Part shown: one piece after another, positions 1 to 8,280 of the stretch
Layout of the letters: every line of letters begins with the position of its first letter
Position numbering within the stretch: the first letter of the stretch is position 1
Source of the DNA: an uncultured Erysipelotrichaceae bacterium
GTDB lineage: Bacteria > Bacillota_I > Bacilli_A > RF39 > UBA660
DNA: 24,529 bases
NCBI GenBank assembly: GCA_902795975.1
Contig: CADBNE010000046.1
Span: forward strand, 1-24,529
Direction: 5' to 3'
Translations under genes and position numbers: made by a program
The notes under the pieces: model-generated
What the model was told of the DNA's origin: nothing
The model's input: only the letters and a program-made list of their open reading frames with translations
Databases searched by the model: none

Positions 1-17
1 AACTGAGCTAAAGATCC
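1..17 (-). tRNA. Partial tRNA gene, 5' end only
   Basis: The minus strand, read from position 17 down to 1, is GGATCTTTAGCTCAGTT. This matches a tRNA 5' end: a seven-base acceptor strand (GGATCTT), U8, A9, the D-stem GCTC and the start of the D-loop AGTT. The rest, including the anticodon, lies beyond the left edge, so the amino acid cannot be named. A fitting promoter lies just upstream on the same strand (37-65). The call rests on 17 bases, but they match the canonical TAGCTCAGTT pattern exactly and in the right register. Confidence 0.75.
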
Positions 18-36
18 ATGTCTTCATGACTTCTTA

Positions 37-65
37 AATATAACATATTCTGAGAACGTTTGCAA
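37..65 (-). promoter_or_regulatory. Promoter of the minus-strand tRNA gene
   Basis: On the minus strand there is a -35-like TTGCAA (65-60), a 17-nt spacer and an extended -10 TGTTATATT (-10 hexamer 42-37). Transcription would start near position 30, about 13 nt before the mature tRNA 5' end at 17. Confidence 0.55.
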
Positions 66-113
66 TAGAATTTTGAAAAAAATTTTATTTTTTTTCAAAC
101 CAAGTGTATATGT

Positions 114-142
114 TTGACAATTTTAACTATTCATGGTAATAT
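114..142 (+). promoter_or_regulatory. Promoter of the 175 lipoprotein gene
   Basis: A consensus TTGACA (114-119) is followed by 17 nt and TAATAT (137-142). The same -35/-10 combination and spacing recurs at 21186-21214. The ribosome binding site AGGGGGA (160-166) follows, 8 nt before the ATG. Confidence 0.65.
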
Positions 143-174
143 AAACAACATAAATTTATAGGGGGAATATAAAT

Positions 175-1728
175 ATGTTAAAACTAAATAAAGATAGAAA
201 AGGTTTAAAAATAATTAATCCAACTGCTTTTATAGCACTTATATCTGCTGCTACATTAGCGTTTAGTGGATGTTCAAGTAAGAAAATTGAAAAGAACAAT
301 ATTGATACAGATCCTGCTCAAGAATTATTTGCAGAGGAAACAGTTACAGAACCAACAAAATATTCAACTGTAGTAAGAACTGACTGGTCAACATATAATG
401 CATCAGTTCAAGATTTAATTGATTCTAAAGCAAAAAATTCAATGAGTAAAGAAAATTTAGAAACAGCGCTTTTACTTTTAAATTTTGATTATTTATATGT
501 AAATGATTTATCTATATTAGATAGTTATTATAAAAATAGTGGTGATATAGATCAAAATGATGAAATGAATCAATTATATAAATTATTATCATTAGTAAGA
601 GAATATAATACTAATACTAAGAATATTAATGATTATATATCATATGAAAATTTACTTTTAAATATTGATGCTAATAATCAAAATGATGATTATAAAGTAG
701 TAAGTTATTTAGAATCTAAAGTAAAAGGATTAATAAGTAATCCAAATAATTTAACTGATGAAATTAAATTAAAAGATTTTAAAGAAATAAAAGAGTTTGC
801 TAATGGAACAGGTACAATATGTGGTTTATATCAAGTAGATTTAACTAATGATGCTATTATAGCTACAGAAAATATTATGCAACAATATTCAATATTATCA
901 CAAAATTTTGTATCATATGAAGAAAGAGCTGAGTTAGATAAGATTTTAAATAGTCATAATTATTTATATAATGTTGAAATGAATATGACTAAGTTAAATG
1001 GATATGCTAGACCAGTTGCTACAGCAGAAGAAAGTTTAAAAATTAAAGAGAACGTTTTAAATCAAAGAACTAAAGGATATGATGATGTTAAATCCTTTGG
1101 AGTTACCGAAGAAGAATATAATTCATTATTTGCCATAGCTAATATAGATTATTTTATGAGAGATGTTAATAATAGTGTAGTTTTCAGTTCAATATATGGT
1201 TCTAAAGCTGATATAGATAATATGTTTATCAATGCAGAAACTGCAGTACAAAAAATTGAATCATATAATTTAAAAGTAACTAATAAAGAAGAATTATATG
1301 ATTATGGTCACTTATATGTATCTTCTGTAAATGATATATTAAATACAAGATATGTTGTTAATTTAACATTTGATATAGCTAATAATACAAATGACTTTAA
1401 TTCATCTGCTGCTAAATTAAAATTATATAATCAATATAGTGAAGAATTAAGTAGTACTACTTATACTTATGAAAATGAAACTTATAGAATTGGTAAGAAC
1501 ACATTAAGTGAAGGAGCTACTCAAATTAATAATTGGATTTCATATTATACTTATGTAGTTAATAGAACTAAATTTAATGATGATAAATATGTAGATAATA
1601 TGATTTCTTTAGTAAATGGAAGTGTAGATGGATTAAATCCATATGATGAAATAGTATTAATGGTTACTGATTTTTGTGCAAACAAAAATGAAGGTGCATT
1701 TCAATATAAAATAGGTGAACTTAAATAA
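175..1728 (+). CDS. Putative lipoprotein of unknown function
   Basis: This is a 517-aa secreted or surface-anchored protein of unrecognised family. The N-terminus carries positively charged residues, a hydrophobic stretch (about residues 17-31) and then LAFSGCSS, a lipobox-like site with Cys at about 33. Phe at -3 is not the usual Leu/Val/Ile, so lipidation is likely but not certain. The rest is hydrophilic, rich in Asn, Asp, Tyr and Ser, with no transmembrane segment and no enzyme motif that I recognise. It probably sits on the outer face of the membrane. The ATG at 175 is preceded by AGGGGGA at good spacing and a TTGACA promoter. The gene is monocistronic: divergent from the tRNA and closed by a terminator at its stop codon. 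A solute-binding role is possible, but there is no transporter next to it. Confidence 0.8.
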   Translation: MLKLNKDRKGLKIINPTAFIALISAATLAFSGCSSKKIEKNNIDTDPAQELFAEETVTEPTKYSTVVRTDWSTYNASVQDLIDSKAKNSMSKENLETALLLLNFDYLYVNDLSILDSYYKNSGDIDQNDEMNQLYKLLSLVREYNTNTKNINDYISYENLLLNIDANNQNDDYKVVSYLESKVKGLISNPNNLTDEIKLKDFKEIKEFANGTGTICGLYQVDLTNDAIIATENIMQQYSILSQNFVSYEERAELDKILNSHNYLYNVEMNMTKLNGYARPVATAEESLKIKENVLNQRTKGYDDVKSFGVTEEEYNSLFAIANIDYFMRDVNNSVVFSSIYGSKADIDNMFINAETAVQKIESYNLKVTNKEELYDYGHLYVSSVNDILNTRYVVNLTFDIANNTNDFNSSAAKLKLYNQYSEELSSTTYTYENETYRIGKNTLSEGATQINNWISYYTYVVNRTKFNDDKYVDNMISLVNGSVDGLNPYDEIVLMVTDFCANKNEGAFQYKIGELK

Positions 1729-1752
1729 AAATGCTTTATAGCATTTTTTTCT
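1727..1752 (+). terminator. Intrinsic terminator of the lipoprotein gene
   Basis: Arms AAAAATGC (1727-1734) and GCATTTTT (1741-1748) enclose a 6-nt loop and run into a T tract. The 5' arm overlaps the TAA stop. Confidence 0.75.
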
Positions 1753-1770
1753 TTTATAATTAAAATATTA

Positions 1771-1779
1771 TGTTATAAT
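1771..1779 (+). promoter_or_regulatory. Extended -10 element upstream of cysS
   Basis: TGTTATAAT is an extended -10, identical to those at 8272-8280, 13067-13075 and 22750-22758. No good -35 is visible. The leader to the cysS ATG would be about 37 nt, too short for a T-box. Confidence 0.5.
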
Positions 1780-1822
1780 AATTATGTGATTATATAAGAA
1801 ATGAGATAGATTGGGTGATATT

Positions 1823-3205
1823 ATGAAATTGTATAACACATTAACACACAATGTAGAAGAATTTATACCAAATGATGAAAAAGAAGTAAAGATGTATACT
1901 TGTGGTCCAACAGTATATAATTTTGCTCACATAGGAAATCTTAGAACATATATCTTTGAGGATATATTAGAAAAAAGTTTAAATTTTGTTGGGTATAAAG
2001 TAAAACGATGTATGAATATCACCGATGTAGGACATCTTACTAGTGATTCAGATTCTGGTGAAGATAAGATGTTAAAAGGTGCTAAAAGGGAACATAAATC
2101 AGTACTTGAAATAGCTAAATATTATACTGATGAATTTAAAAAAGACTGTGAAGCATTAAATATTAAATGGCCTGAAATTGTTTCTCCTGCTACTGAAAAT
2201 ATAGATGAATACATAAAAATAATAACTAAATTATTAGATACAGGATATGCATATTTATCAGGTGGTAATGTATATTTTGATACTTCTAAATTAGAAGATT
2301 ATTATGTACTTACAAATCATAAAGAAGATGAAATGGTTGTAGGAGTAAGAGAGGGAGTAGAAGAAGATTTTAATAAAAGAAATCAAGCTGACTTTGTATT
2401 ATGGTTTACTAAGTCAAAATTTGATAATCAAGAATTAAAATGGGATAGCCCTTGGGGATATGGATATCCAGGATGGCATATAGAATGCTCTGGTATATCT
2501 ATTAAAAATTTAGGTGAATACTTAGATATACATTGTGGAGGTATAGATAATATATTCCCACATCATACTAATGAAATAGCACAATCTGAAAGTTATTTAG
2601 GACATAAATGGTGTAATTATTGGATACATGGTGAACATTTAAATGATAAATCAGGTAAAATGAGTAAGTCTAAAGGTGAATTTTTAACTGTATCATTATT
2701 AAAAGAAAAAGGATATAATCCTTTAGCATATAGATTTATGTGTTTAAATTCACATTATAGAAAAGTACTAGAATTTTCATATGAAATATTAGACAATACA
2801 ACTAATTCATATAATAAATTAAAAAATAAAATTAAAAGTTTAGGTGAAGAAAAGGATAGTACTAATACAGAAAAATATAGAGAAAAGTTTGCTAAAGCAT
2901 TAGAAGATGATCTAAATACTTCTTTAGCGCTTACTATATTATTTGATGTATTAAAAAGTGATTTAACTAATGCTCAAAAAAGATATTTAGTTGAAGATTT
3001 TGATAAAGTTTTATCATTGGATTTAGTTAAGAGTGATGAAGTAAATAATGATTTAAAGTCATATATTGAAGAAAAGATAAGTGAAAGAAATGCTGCTAAA
3101 AAGAATAAAGATTTTGCTTTAGCAGATCAAATTAGAAATGAATTATTAGAACAAGGAATTGTTTTATTAGATACTCGTGAAGGAACTAAATATGAGGTAA
3201 AGTAA
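1823..3205 (+). CDS. cysS: Cysteinyl-tRNA synthetase
   Basis: This 460-aa protein charges tRNA(Cys) with cysteine in the cytoplasm. It is a complete class I synthetase of normal length. Visible motifs are the HIGH-type HIGN at residues 36-39, KMSKS at 279-283, and zinc ligands C27, C222, H247 and E251, whose spacing matches E. coli CysRS. The start chosen is the ATG at 1823, preceded by GGTGAT (1814-1819). An in-frame TTG at 1811 would put the ribosome binding site inside the gene. The YugP-like gene follows one base after the stop and is probably cotranscribed. The mini-RNase III and rRNA methylase genes that often follow cysS in Bacillota are absent here. Confidence 0.97.
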   Translation: MKLYNTLTHNVEEFIPNDEKEVKMYTCGPTVYNFAHIGNLRTYIFEDILEKSLNFVGYKVKRCMNITDVGHLTSDSDSGEDKMLKGAKREHKSVLEIAKYYTDEFKKDCEALNIKWPEIVSPATENIDEYIKIITKLLDTGYAYLSGGNVYFDTSKLEDYYVLTNHKEDEMVVGVREGVEEDFNKRNQADFVLWFTKSKFDNQELKWDSPWGYGYPGWHIECSGISIKNLGEYLDIHCGGIDNIFPHHTNEIAQSESYLGHKWCNYWIHGEHLNDKSGKMSKSKGEFLTVSLLKEKGYNPLAYRFMCLNSHYRKVLEFSYEILDNTTNSYNKLKNKIKSLGEEKDSTNTEKYREKFAKALEDDLNTSLALTILFDVLKSDLTNAQKRYLVEDFDKVLSLDLVKSDEVNNDLKSYIEEKISERNAAKKNKDFALADQIRNELLEQGIVLLDTREGTKYEVK

Positions 3206-3206
3206 T

Positions 3207-3851
3207 ATGATGGATTATATTATATATATTTTATTCATACTAACTATTATTTATTATTTAGTTAGATTTATTAATCTACTTAGATATGAATCAAAATATA
3301 AAAAAAATAATACTAATACAAAAAAGTCAGGATGTGAAATAGCTCAAAAATTATTAGATACAAATAATATAAAAAATACCTATGTAATAGAAACAAAAAA
3401 TTCATTTGAACAAGGTTATAATTATGGAAGAGATGTAGTTAAATTATTACCAAATAATTTTAATGGTACTAGTATAATTTCAATTGTAAATTCTTGTTAT
3501 GAAGCAATGAAAATAGTAGGGGAGAAAGATAATAAATTATTTAAAGTAAGGAATAGATTACAATATACAGTAGATATACTTTCTATATTAACTATAATAG
3601 GCATTATTATTAGTTTAATATTAAGAGATTTCTATATATTAAAAATATCTATTTCAGCATTTTTTATCATTATTCTTTTAAATGTTATATTTACATTAAC
3701 TATTAAAGATAAAATAAATAAATTAAATGATTTTATTGTTAATGAGATAGGAAATGAGTGTAGTGATTTATTAGATTCATACATATATTATTATAGTGTT
3801 CAACCATTTAGAGCTATAATTAAATTAATATTATTTATAAAAGCAAAATAA
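3207..3851 (+). CDS. YugP-like membrane protein, zinc site lost
   Basis: This 214-aa membrane protein has a TM segment at residues 4-22 and two more at about 123-142 and 147-167. Length and order of parts resemble the YugP-type neutral zinc metallopeptidases (Zn_peptidase_2). I see a counterpart of the TGAEVA..IL..NG segment (SGCEIAQKLLDTNNI, 41-55), of the Y-D-P-xx-VVRLS segment (71-81) and of GTSIAAIG (87-94). At the place of the catalytic HEVGH the sequence reads YEAMK (98-102). The Glu is kept but both His ligands are gone, and the later LPVEFNAS Glu also appears replaced by Lys. I infer a non-catalytic relative. The gene begins 1 nt after cysS (ATG 3207, or ATG 3210) with GAGGTAA as ribosome binding site, and ends in a terminator. 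Homology is recalled from memory, not searched. Confidence 0.65.
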   Translation: MMDYIIYILFILTIIYYLVRFINLLRYESKYKKNNTNTKKSGCEIAQKLLDTNNIKNTYVIETKNSFEQGYNYGRDVVKLLPNNFNGTSIISIVNSCYEAMKIVGEKDNKLFKVRNRLQYTVDILSILTIIGIIISLILRDFYILKISISAFFIIILLNVIFTLTIKDKINKLNDFIVNEIGNECSDLLDSYIYYYSVQPFRAIIKLILFIKAK

Positions 3852-3869
3852 AAACTATTTTGCTTTTTT
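3841..3869 (+). terminator. Terminator of the cysS operon
   Basis: Arms AAGCAAAATA (3841-3850) and TATTTTGCTT (3856-3865) with a 5-nt loop are followed by T residues. The stop codon TAA lies at the base of the loop. Confidence 0.8.
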
Positions 3870-3871
3870 AA

Positions 3872-3900
3872 TTTACAAGATAGTTTAAATATGTTATTAT
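3872..3900 (+). promoter_or_regulatory. Promoter of the 3923 gene
   Basis: TTTACA (3872-3877), a 17-nt spacer and TATTAT (3895-3900), with an upstream TG making an extended -10 (TGTTATTAT). It lies directly behind the preceding terminator. Confidence 0.65.
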
Positions 3901-3922
3901 AAAAAACGTTAGGGTGATAAAC

Positions 3923-5260
3923 ATGGATAGAAGAACATACAAAGAAATATTAGAAGAACTTAACTTTTATAAAAATGATTCAAATTTAGATGATAAAGAT
4001 AAAGAAAAAGCAAATAGAATGATTAAAATATTAGAATCAACTTGCAAATTTGATTCTATAATACATAATAAATATATAAATAATGCTTTAAATAGTCTAA
4101 AATTAACAATTGAAACAAAAATAAATAGTTTAAATGATAGAAAAAATGAAATTGTTTCTAAAAGTAATAATTATAGTTTTGACTTTGGAAGTAAAGAAAT
4201 AGAAGAAATAAATTATAAAATAGGAAATTATTTAAACTTACTTAATGAGTTAGAATATTTATATATATGTGAGTTAGAAAAAGATACTTCTTATAATGAA
4301 AATGATGCTTTAAATATATATAATGAGTGTGTTGAATCAATAAAATCTCAAAGAAATGAGCCAATTAAATTTTATGGAAGAGAATTAGCAGAATATACAT
4401 TTTTAAATGATAAGACAGCACCTAAATTTTTTGAATATATATCTGATATAGAAATAGTTTCTAAAATATATAATTATATTACTGATGATAGTGGAAATTT
4501 AGATATAATTACTAATATAGTTAATATAGGTTGTGATATTGATTTATATTTAAAAAAAATAAGTAGATTAAATTTTGTTAAAAATAATATAAAATATATT
4601 GAGCTATATAATAGATTACAAGAATCTACTAAAAAAGATATAAATTATATTATAGAGAAATCTACTATATGTGATACATATAAAGAAAAAATGAGTAATA
4701 GAAATCAAAATAGAATATTAAAAAGAAAAGTATTTGATTTCTTTTATAGTTCTACATTAAATAGTATTCAAACATTAGAATCAAGAATTGATAAAAGATA
4801 TTTTGAACAATTAAAAAAAGAAAAACAACTTGATAAATTTAGAAAATATTTTGAAAAAAATAATTTTAATGAAAATGATATAATCAATTGCACTTGGTTA
4901 GATATTGATACAATTAATTCAGAAATAGATAAGTACAATAGATTAATTGAAGATAAAAATGTAATTTTACAAACATATATTGATGAATTAAATAAAGATA
5001 ATAATGAATTCTTTAATAATTATGAAACAGTTAAAAATATAATATTATATATTTGTAATAATAATTCAAATAAATTAAGTATTTATATTATGTATTTAAT
5101 AAATAATATGATTGAAATAATTGATTCAAACGTAAAAAAAGATAATTATGATGATTATATGACTAATGATGTTATAAGAAATTTTAAAGAAACAGTTAAC
5201 AAAAAAATAATAGAAATAGATAGTTATGGTAAAGAAAAAGTAAAAATAAAAACTAGATAA
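3923..5260 (+). CDS. Hypothetical helical cytoplasmic protein
   Basis: This 445-aa protein is not recognised. It has no signal peptide, no membrane segment and no catalytic motif that I can name. It is rich in Lys, Asn, Ile, Glu and Asp. Several stretches look helical or coiled-coil, notably about residues 75-110 and 285-370. The start is the ATG at 3923 behind GGTGAT (3913-3918), rather than the in-frame GTG at 3914 inside that site. The gene has its own promoter and ends in a hairpin shared with the convergent E2-like gene, so it appears monocistronic. The extreme Asn/Ile/Lys content follows the A+T bias of the region and does not suggest transfer. Confidence 0.75.
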   Translation: MDRRTYKEILEELNFYKNDSNLDDKDKEKANRMIKILESTCKFDSIIHNKYINNALNSLKLTIETKINSLNDRKNEIVSKSNNYSFDFGSKEIEEINYKIGNYLNLLNELEYLYICELEKDTSYNENDALNIYNECVESIKSQRNEPIKFYGRELAEYTFLNDKTAPKFFEYISDIEIVSKIYNYITDDSGNLDIITNIVNIGCDIDLYLKKISRLNFVKNNIKYIELYNRLQESTKKDINYIIEKSTICDTYKEKMSNRNQNRILKRKVFDFFYSSTLNSIQTLESRIDKRYFEQLKKEKQLDKFRKYFEKNNFNENDIINCTWLDIDTINSEIDKYNRLIEDKNVILQTYIDELNKDNNEFFNNYETVKNIILYICNNNSNKLSIYIMYLINNMIEIIDSNVKKDNYDDYMTNDVIRNFKETVNKKIIEIDSYGKEKVKIKTR

Positions 5261-5279
5261 TATCTAGTTTTTATTTTTA
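5241..5279. terminator. Bidirectional terminator between 3923 and 5277 genes
   Basis: An 18-bp perfect stem (5241-5258 with 5262-5279) is rich in A on the left arm and T on the right, so it can end transcripts from both strands. It contains the stop codons of both convergent genes (TAA at 5258-5260; minus-strand TAA at 5279-5277). Confidence 0.85.
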
Positions 5280-6152
5280 TCTTAATTCAACATCTATTTT
5301 AGTATCTGCTCTTTCTTCTAATAATTCTGGATTATCAAATATATATTGTATTAATTTAACTGATTTAGCAAAGTAATATCCATCAGCAACTCTTTCATCA
5401 AAGTTAATACCAAATTCACAAATTTGTTTAATTTCTTTAGAACCATCTTTATTTAATATTTCTTCAGGCTTAATTTCACCCATAGTTGCTAAAGAAGAAC
5501 AAGTACCAAAATTAGTTATATTATGGTATATAGCACCACAATGTATTGAACCTAAATTAGATACTATTATACTACTATAATATAAATTATCTTTTTGTAA
5601 TGATTTAGGTAATAAATCTTTTTTATCCATCCATTTAAGTAATCCTATTAATGGTATTCTTATTGGGTTAGGAAATTTAGCTAAAGTATCTATAGCGCTA
5701 TTAGCACCTTCTTTTTTAAATTCATCTTTATTTCTTACATAACTTACTTTGTTTTTTATATATTCACTTATTGTATATATATTATCTTCTGGTTTAATTG
5801 GAACCATTATCATCATTTCTTCAGCTTGATCTTCAAATGCAACTTTAGCAACAAATGATACAACTATATCATTATGTTCATATAAATGTCTATTAGTAAC
5901 AAAATAATTTAATTTTTTTCTATTATAAAAAGTTTTTCCTATAGCTGCTACAAATGCATGAAAGAATGTAATATCTTCGCCATTTGCTTTCTTATTTTTT
6001 ATGTATTCACATAATTTAGTTAAATCCATTTTTTGATTAATAAATACATCTGAATCACATCTATCTGGCTTTATATCTAACATTATTTGACCCATGCCAG
6101 ATATATTATCAACACGTCTTCCATCTTTTCTATCTCTTAATCTCTTTCTCAT
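5277..6152 (-). CDS. E2-like acyltransferase, catalytic His replaced
   Basis: This 291-aa stand-alone protein resembles the catalytic domain of 2-oxoacid dehydrogenase E2 acyltransferases and chloramphenicol acetyltransferase. It has no lipoyl or peripheral-subunit-binding domain. Family features are the SNLGS segment (198-202), the following CGAIYHN region, MGEI (224-227), and FDERVADG (251-258), which sits where E2 proteins have DHRxxDG. Here the catalytic His is Glu253. No pyruvate dehydrogenase partner gene lies nearby, so it is unlikely to be part of a normal complex. The start is the ATG at 6152, behind AAAGGAGAA; the TTG at 6170 lies upstream of that ribosome binding site. It is transcribed from its own promoter, divergent from the ClpX-like gene. 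Its acyl donor and acceptor are unknown, or it may be inactive. Confidence 0.8.
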   Translation of the reverse strand: MRKRLRDRKDGRRVDNISGMGQIMLDIKPDRCDSDVFINQKMDLTKLCEYIKNKKANGEDITFFHAFVAAIGKTFYNRKKLNYFVTNRHLYEHNDIVVSFVAKVAFEDQAEEMMIMVPIKPEDNIYTISEYIKNKVSYVRNKDEFKKEGANSAIDTLAKFPNPIRIPLIGLLKWMDKKDLLPKSLQKDNLYYSSIIVSNLGSIHCGAIYHNITNFGTCSSLATMGEIKPEEILNKDGSKEIKQICEFGINFDERVADGYYFAKSVKLIQYIFDNPELLEERADTKIDVELR

Positions 6153-6174
6153 ATAATTCTCCTTTATCAACTAT

Positions 6175-6203
6175 AGTGTATCATAAATTTATTATTTTGT
6201 TAA
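6175..6203 (-). promoter_or_regulatory. Promoter of the E2-like gene
   Basis: On the minus strand: TTAACA (6203-6198), a 17-nt spacer and TACACT (6180-6175), with TGA before it forming an extended -10. It lies back to back with the promoter at 6212-6240. Confidence 0.6.
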
Positions 6204-6211
6204 ACTAATTA

Positions 6212-6240
6212 TTGTATGAGTAACAAATCTAGTATATAAT
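6212..6240 (+). promoter_or_regulatory. Promoter of the ClpX-like gene
   Basis: TTGTAT (6212-6217), a 17-nt spacer and a consensus TATAAT (6235-6240). The same -35 sequence, TTGTAT, is seen before frr and before the 13091 operon. Confidence 0.65.
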
Positions 6241-6260
6241 AAATAATCAAGGTGATAATT

Positions 6261-7889
6261 ATGACTAAAGTAAAAGAATATGCATTATTATATAAAAGAG
6301 AAATATTATCAGAAGATTATTATATATTTTTACCATGTCATTTTATATATGGAGAGTTTGATTCATCGGATAAATCTATTACTGACTTAACAGGTAATCC
6401 TTTTTATGAATGTAGTAATTATTCTATAATAACTTCACCTATAGAATTAACATATTTTTATGATATAACTGAAGATGATTTATTAAATATGTATCAAACT
6501 GATAATATAAAAGATGCTATAAGTAAATATTATGATGCATTAAAAAGAAATATATTAGTAGGTAAAATAGATAATAAAAATAAGGCTATTTCTATTCAAA
6601 ATATACCATATAATTATATTAATGAATTATTAAGTGATTATGATATAGATATAAAAAATAAAGAAAGTAAGATAACTATAAGTAGAACACAATTAACTAA
6701 TATATTAAAACAAAATGATATAGTAATTGTAAAAAAGGAATTAGGTAAATTATTAGATACTTCTAAATTTATTGAAAGATTATATGAATTAAAAGATGTA
6801 AATAAAGCACATGGAAATATAGGTACTAAAAACTTAATAATAGAACAACCTAGAAAAACTACTCAAAAAGAATATGAACAAATATTTAATGATTTTTGTG
6901 ATAATAGAATAGATATTTATTCTGATAATAAATGTAGAGATACATATGAATATATACTTAAGTATTTGGTAGGACAAGATGAAGCAGTAAAAAAATTAAT
7001 TAGTATTATGTTAAATAATATAGATGCTATTAAACCTAAGGAAATAATTAAACCGCTTATTATTGGTCAAACAGGTAGTGGAAAAACATATTTTTTTGAA
7101 TTGTTAAGTAAATATTTAGATGTACCTGTAATAACTATAGATTGTAATTTATTAGTTCAATCTGGATATGAAGGACAAAGTCTAGAAGATATGCTTAAAG
7201 AATTATATATTAAGTGTAATAAAGATATTAATAAAACTGAACGTGCAATAGTATTTTTAGATGAAATAGATAAATTAGCAGATAAAGGTGCTGGAGTAAG
7301 TGATGTAGGAGTACAAAAATCATTACTTAAATTTATTGAAGGACATAAATATGTAATAGAATTAGATAGATTAGGTAGAGAAAAAATAGCTATAGATACT
7401 TCAATGATGAATATAGCTGCAGGAGGAGCATTCGAAAATATAGTTAGTTCTAAAGATAAAACAGTTGGATTTATGACTGATAACAATCAAACAACAGATA
7501 AGAAAATTATTACACCAGATGATTTAGTCAAATATGGTATGATAAGAGAACTTATTGGAAGATTTGGATCTTTCGTACAATATAATGAAGTAACAAAAGA
7601 AATGATATTAAAACAGTTAAATGAAAGTCTTGATTCTCCAATATTAATCAATAAAGAAAAATTTGAAAGAAAATACAATGTTAGTTTAAACTTTTCAGAT
7701 GAATTTAAAGATAAAATAATAAATGATGCTATAAAAAATAAAACAGGTTTTAGAGGATTAGCTAGAATAATAAATGAAAAATTAACTGAATTAGATTTTT
7801 CTATTCAATTTAATAAAAGATTTAATGATAATATATGTATAACATATGATGATGAAGTAAAAGAAAAAAAGATAGGTACTAAGAAATAG
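6261..7889 (+). CDS. ClpX-like AAA+ unfoldase, novel N-terminus
   Basis: This 542-aa AAA+ ATPase is closest in motifs to ClpX. The ATPase module (about 230-500) shows Walker A GQTGSGKT (269-276), a pore-loop-like GYEG (302-305; ClpX has GYVG), Walker B ending D334-E335, a ClpX-like GVQKSLLKFIEG segment, GGAF, the ELIGR segment and sensor-2 TGFRGL (495-500). A VGF tripeptide (402-404) lies where ClpX carries the IGF loop that docks on ClpP. The N-terminal 230 residues are not the four-Cys zinc-binding domain of ClpX; I do not recognise them, and they may select substrates. The start is the ATG at 6261 behind AAGGTGAT. It is likely a second, specialised unfoldase rather than the housekeeping ClpX. 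The end overlaps the convergent HIT gene by 11 bp. Confidence 0.8.
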   Translation: MTKVKEYALLYKREILSEDYYIFLPCHFIYGEFDSSDKSITDLTGNPFYECSNYSIITSPIELTYFYDITEDDLLNMYQTDNIKDAISKYYDALKRNILVGKIDNKNKAISIQNIPYNYINELLSDYDIDIKNKESKITISRTQLTNILKQNDIVIVKKELGKLLDTSKFIERLYELKDVNKAHGNIGTKNLIIEQPRKTTQKEYEQIFNDFCDNRIDIYSDNKCRDTYEYILKYLVGQDEAVKKLISIMLNNIDAIKPKEIIKPLIIGQTGSGKTYFFELLSKYLDVPVITIDCNLLVQSGYEGQSLEDMLKELYIKCNKDINKTERAIVFLDEIDKLADKGAGVSDVGVQKSLLKFIEGHKYVIELDRLGREKIAIDTSMMNIAAGGAFENIVSSKDKTVGFMTDNNQTTDKKIITPDDLVKYGMIRELIGRFGSFVQYNEVTKEMILKQLNESLDSPILINKEKFERKYNVSLNFSDEFKDKIINDAIKNKTGFRGLARIINEKLTELDFSIQFNKRFNDNICITYDDEVKEKKIGTKK

Positions 7890-7901
7890 TACCTATCTTT
7901 T
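7867..7901. terminator. Bidirectional terminator between 6261 and HIT genes
   Basis: A 15-bp stem (7867-7881 with 7887-7901) has a 5-nt loop, an A-run on the left and a T-run on the right. Both convergent stop codons lie inside it (TAG 7887-7889; minus-strand TAG 7881-7879), so it encodes the last residues of both proteins. Confidence 0.85.
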
Positions 7902-8250
7902 CATATACATCTTTAACATCTATTAATTTTTCATCATTTTCATATACTGGAATAATATGTAAATGATAATGTTTAACTTCTTGTGGTTTACCATTATTTT
8001 GAAGTAGCATATATCCTTTAATACCTAATTTACTTTCATATTCTTTAGCAATTTTTTTAGCTATACTATATACATATAATAATGTATCATTATCTATAGT
8101 TGTAATATCTAAAGTATGTTCTTTAGGTATAACTAATGTATGACCATTAGCTTTAGGACTAATATCTAAAAAACATAATACTTTATCATCTTCATATACT
8201 TTATAACATGGTATTTCTCCATTAATTATTTTACAAAAAATACAATCCAT
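7879..8250 (-). CDS. HIT family nucleotide hydrolase
   Basis: This 123-aa HIT-fold protein is of the HINT/Hit type, which hydrolyses phosphoramidate or dinucleotide substrates in the cytoplasm. The histidine triad HYHLHII puts His at 94, 96 and 98, the second-last being nucleophilic in the family. An N-terminal CIFC pair (residues 3-6) fits the zinc site found in many bacterial members. Length is normal for the family. The ATG at 8250 is preceded on its strand by GGAGAGTGAT, and an extended -10 (TGTTATAAT) sits further upstream. The gene converges on, and overlaps by 11 bp with, the ClpX-like gene. The exact physiological substrate cannot be told from sequence. Confidence 0.93.
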   Translation of the reverse strand: MDCIFCKIINGEIPCYKVYEDDKVLCFLDISPKANGHTLVIPKEHTLDITTIDNDTLLYVYSIAKKIAKEYESKLGIKGYMLLQNNGKPQEVKHYHLHIIPVYENDEKLIDVKDVYEKIGTIS

Positions 8251-8271
8251 ATATAATCACTCTCCAAAAAT

Positions 8272-8280
8272 ATTATAACA
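8272..8280 (-). promoter_or_regulatory. Extended -10 of the HIT gene
   Basis: Minus-strand TGTTATAAT (8280-8272), 21 nt upstream of the start codon. No clear -35 is visible. The rest of the 166-nt divergent gap (8251-8416) is nearly pure A/T and holds only the signals of the two flanking genes. Confidence 0.55.

Noticed and set aside
72..99. A/T hairpin (TTTGAAAAAAA with TTTTTTTCAAA) between the tRNA and the lipoprotein gene
   Set aside because: It resembles a terminator, but no gene runs into it from either side: both neighbours are transcribed away from it. Probably a curved A/T tract near the -35 or chance.
7157..7678. Minus-strand ORFs inside the ClpX-like gene
   Set aside because: They are antisense shadows of a gene with clear AAA+ motifs; no ribosome binding site or family features of their own.
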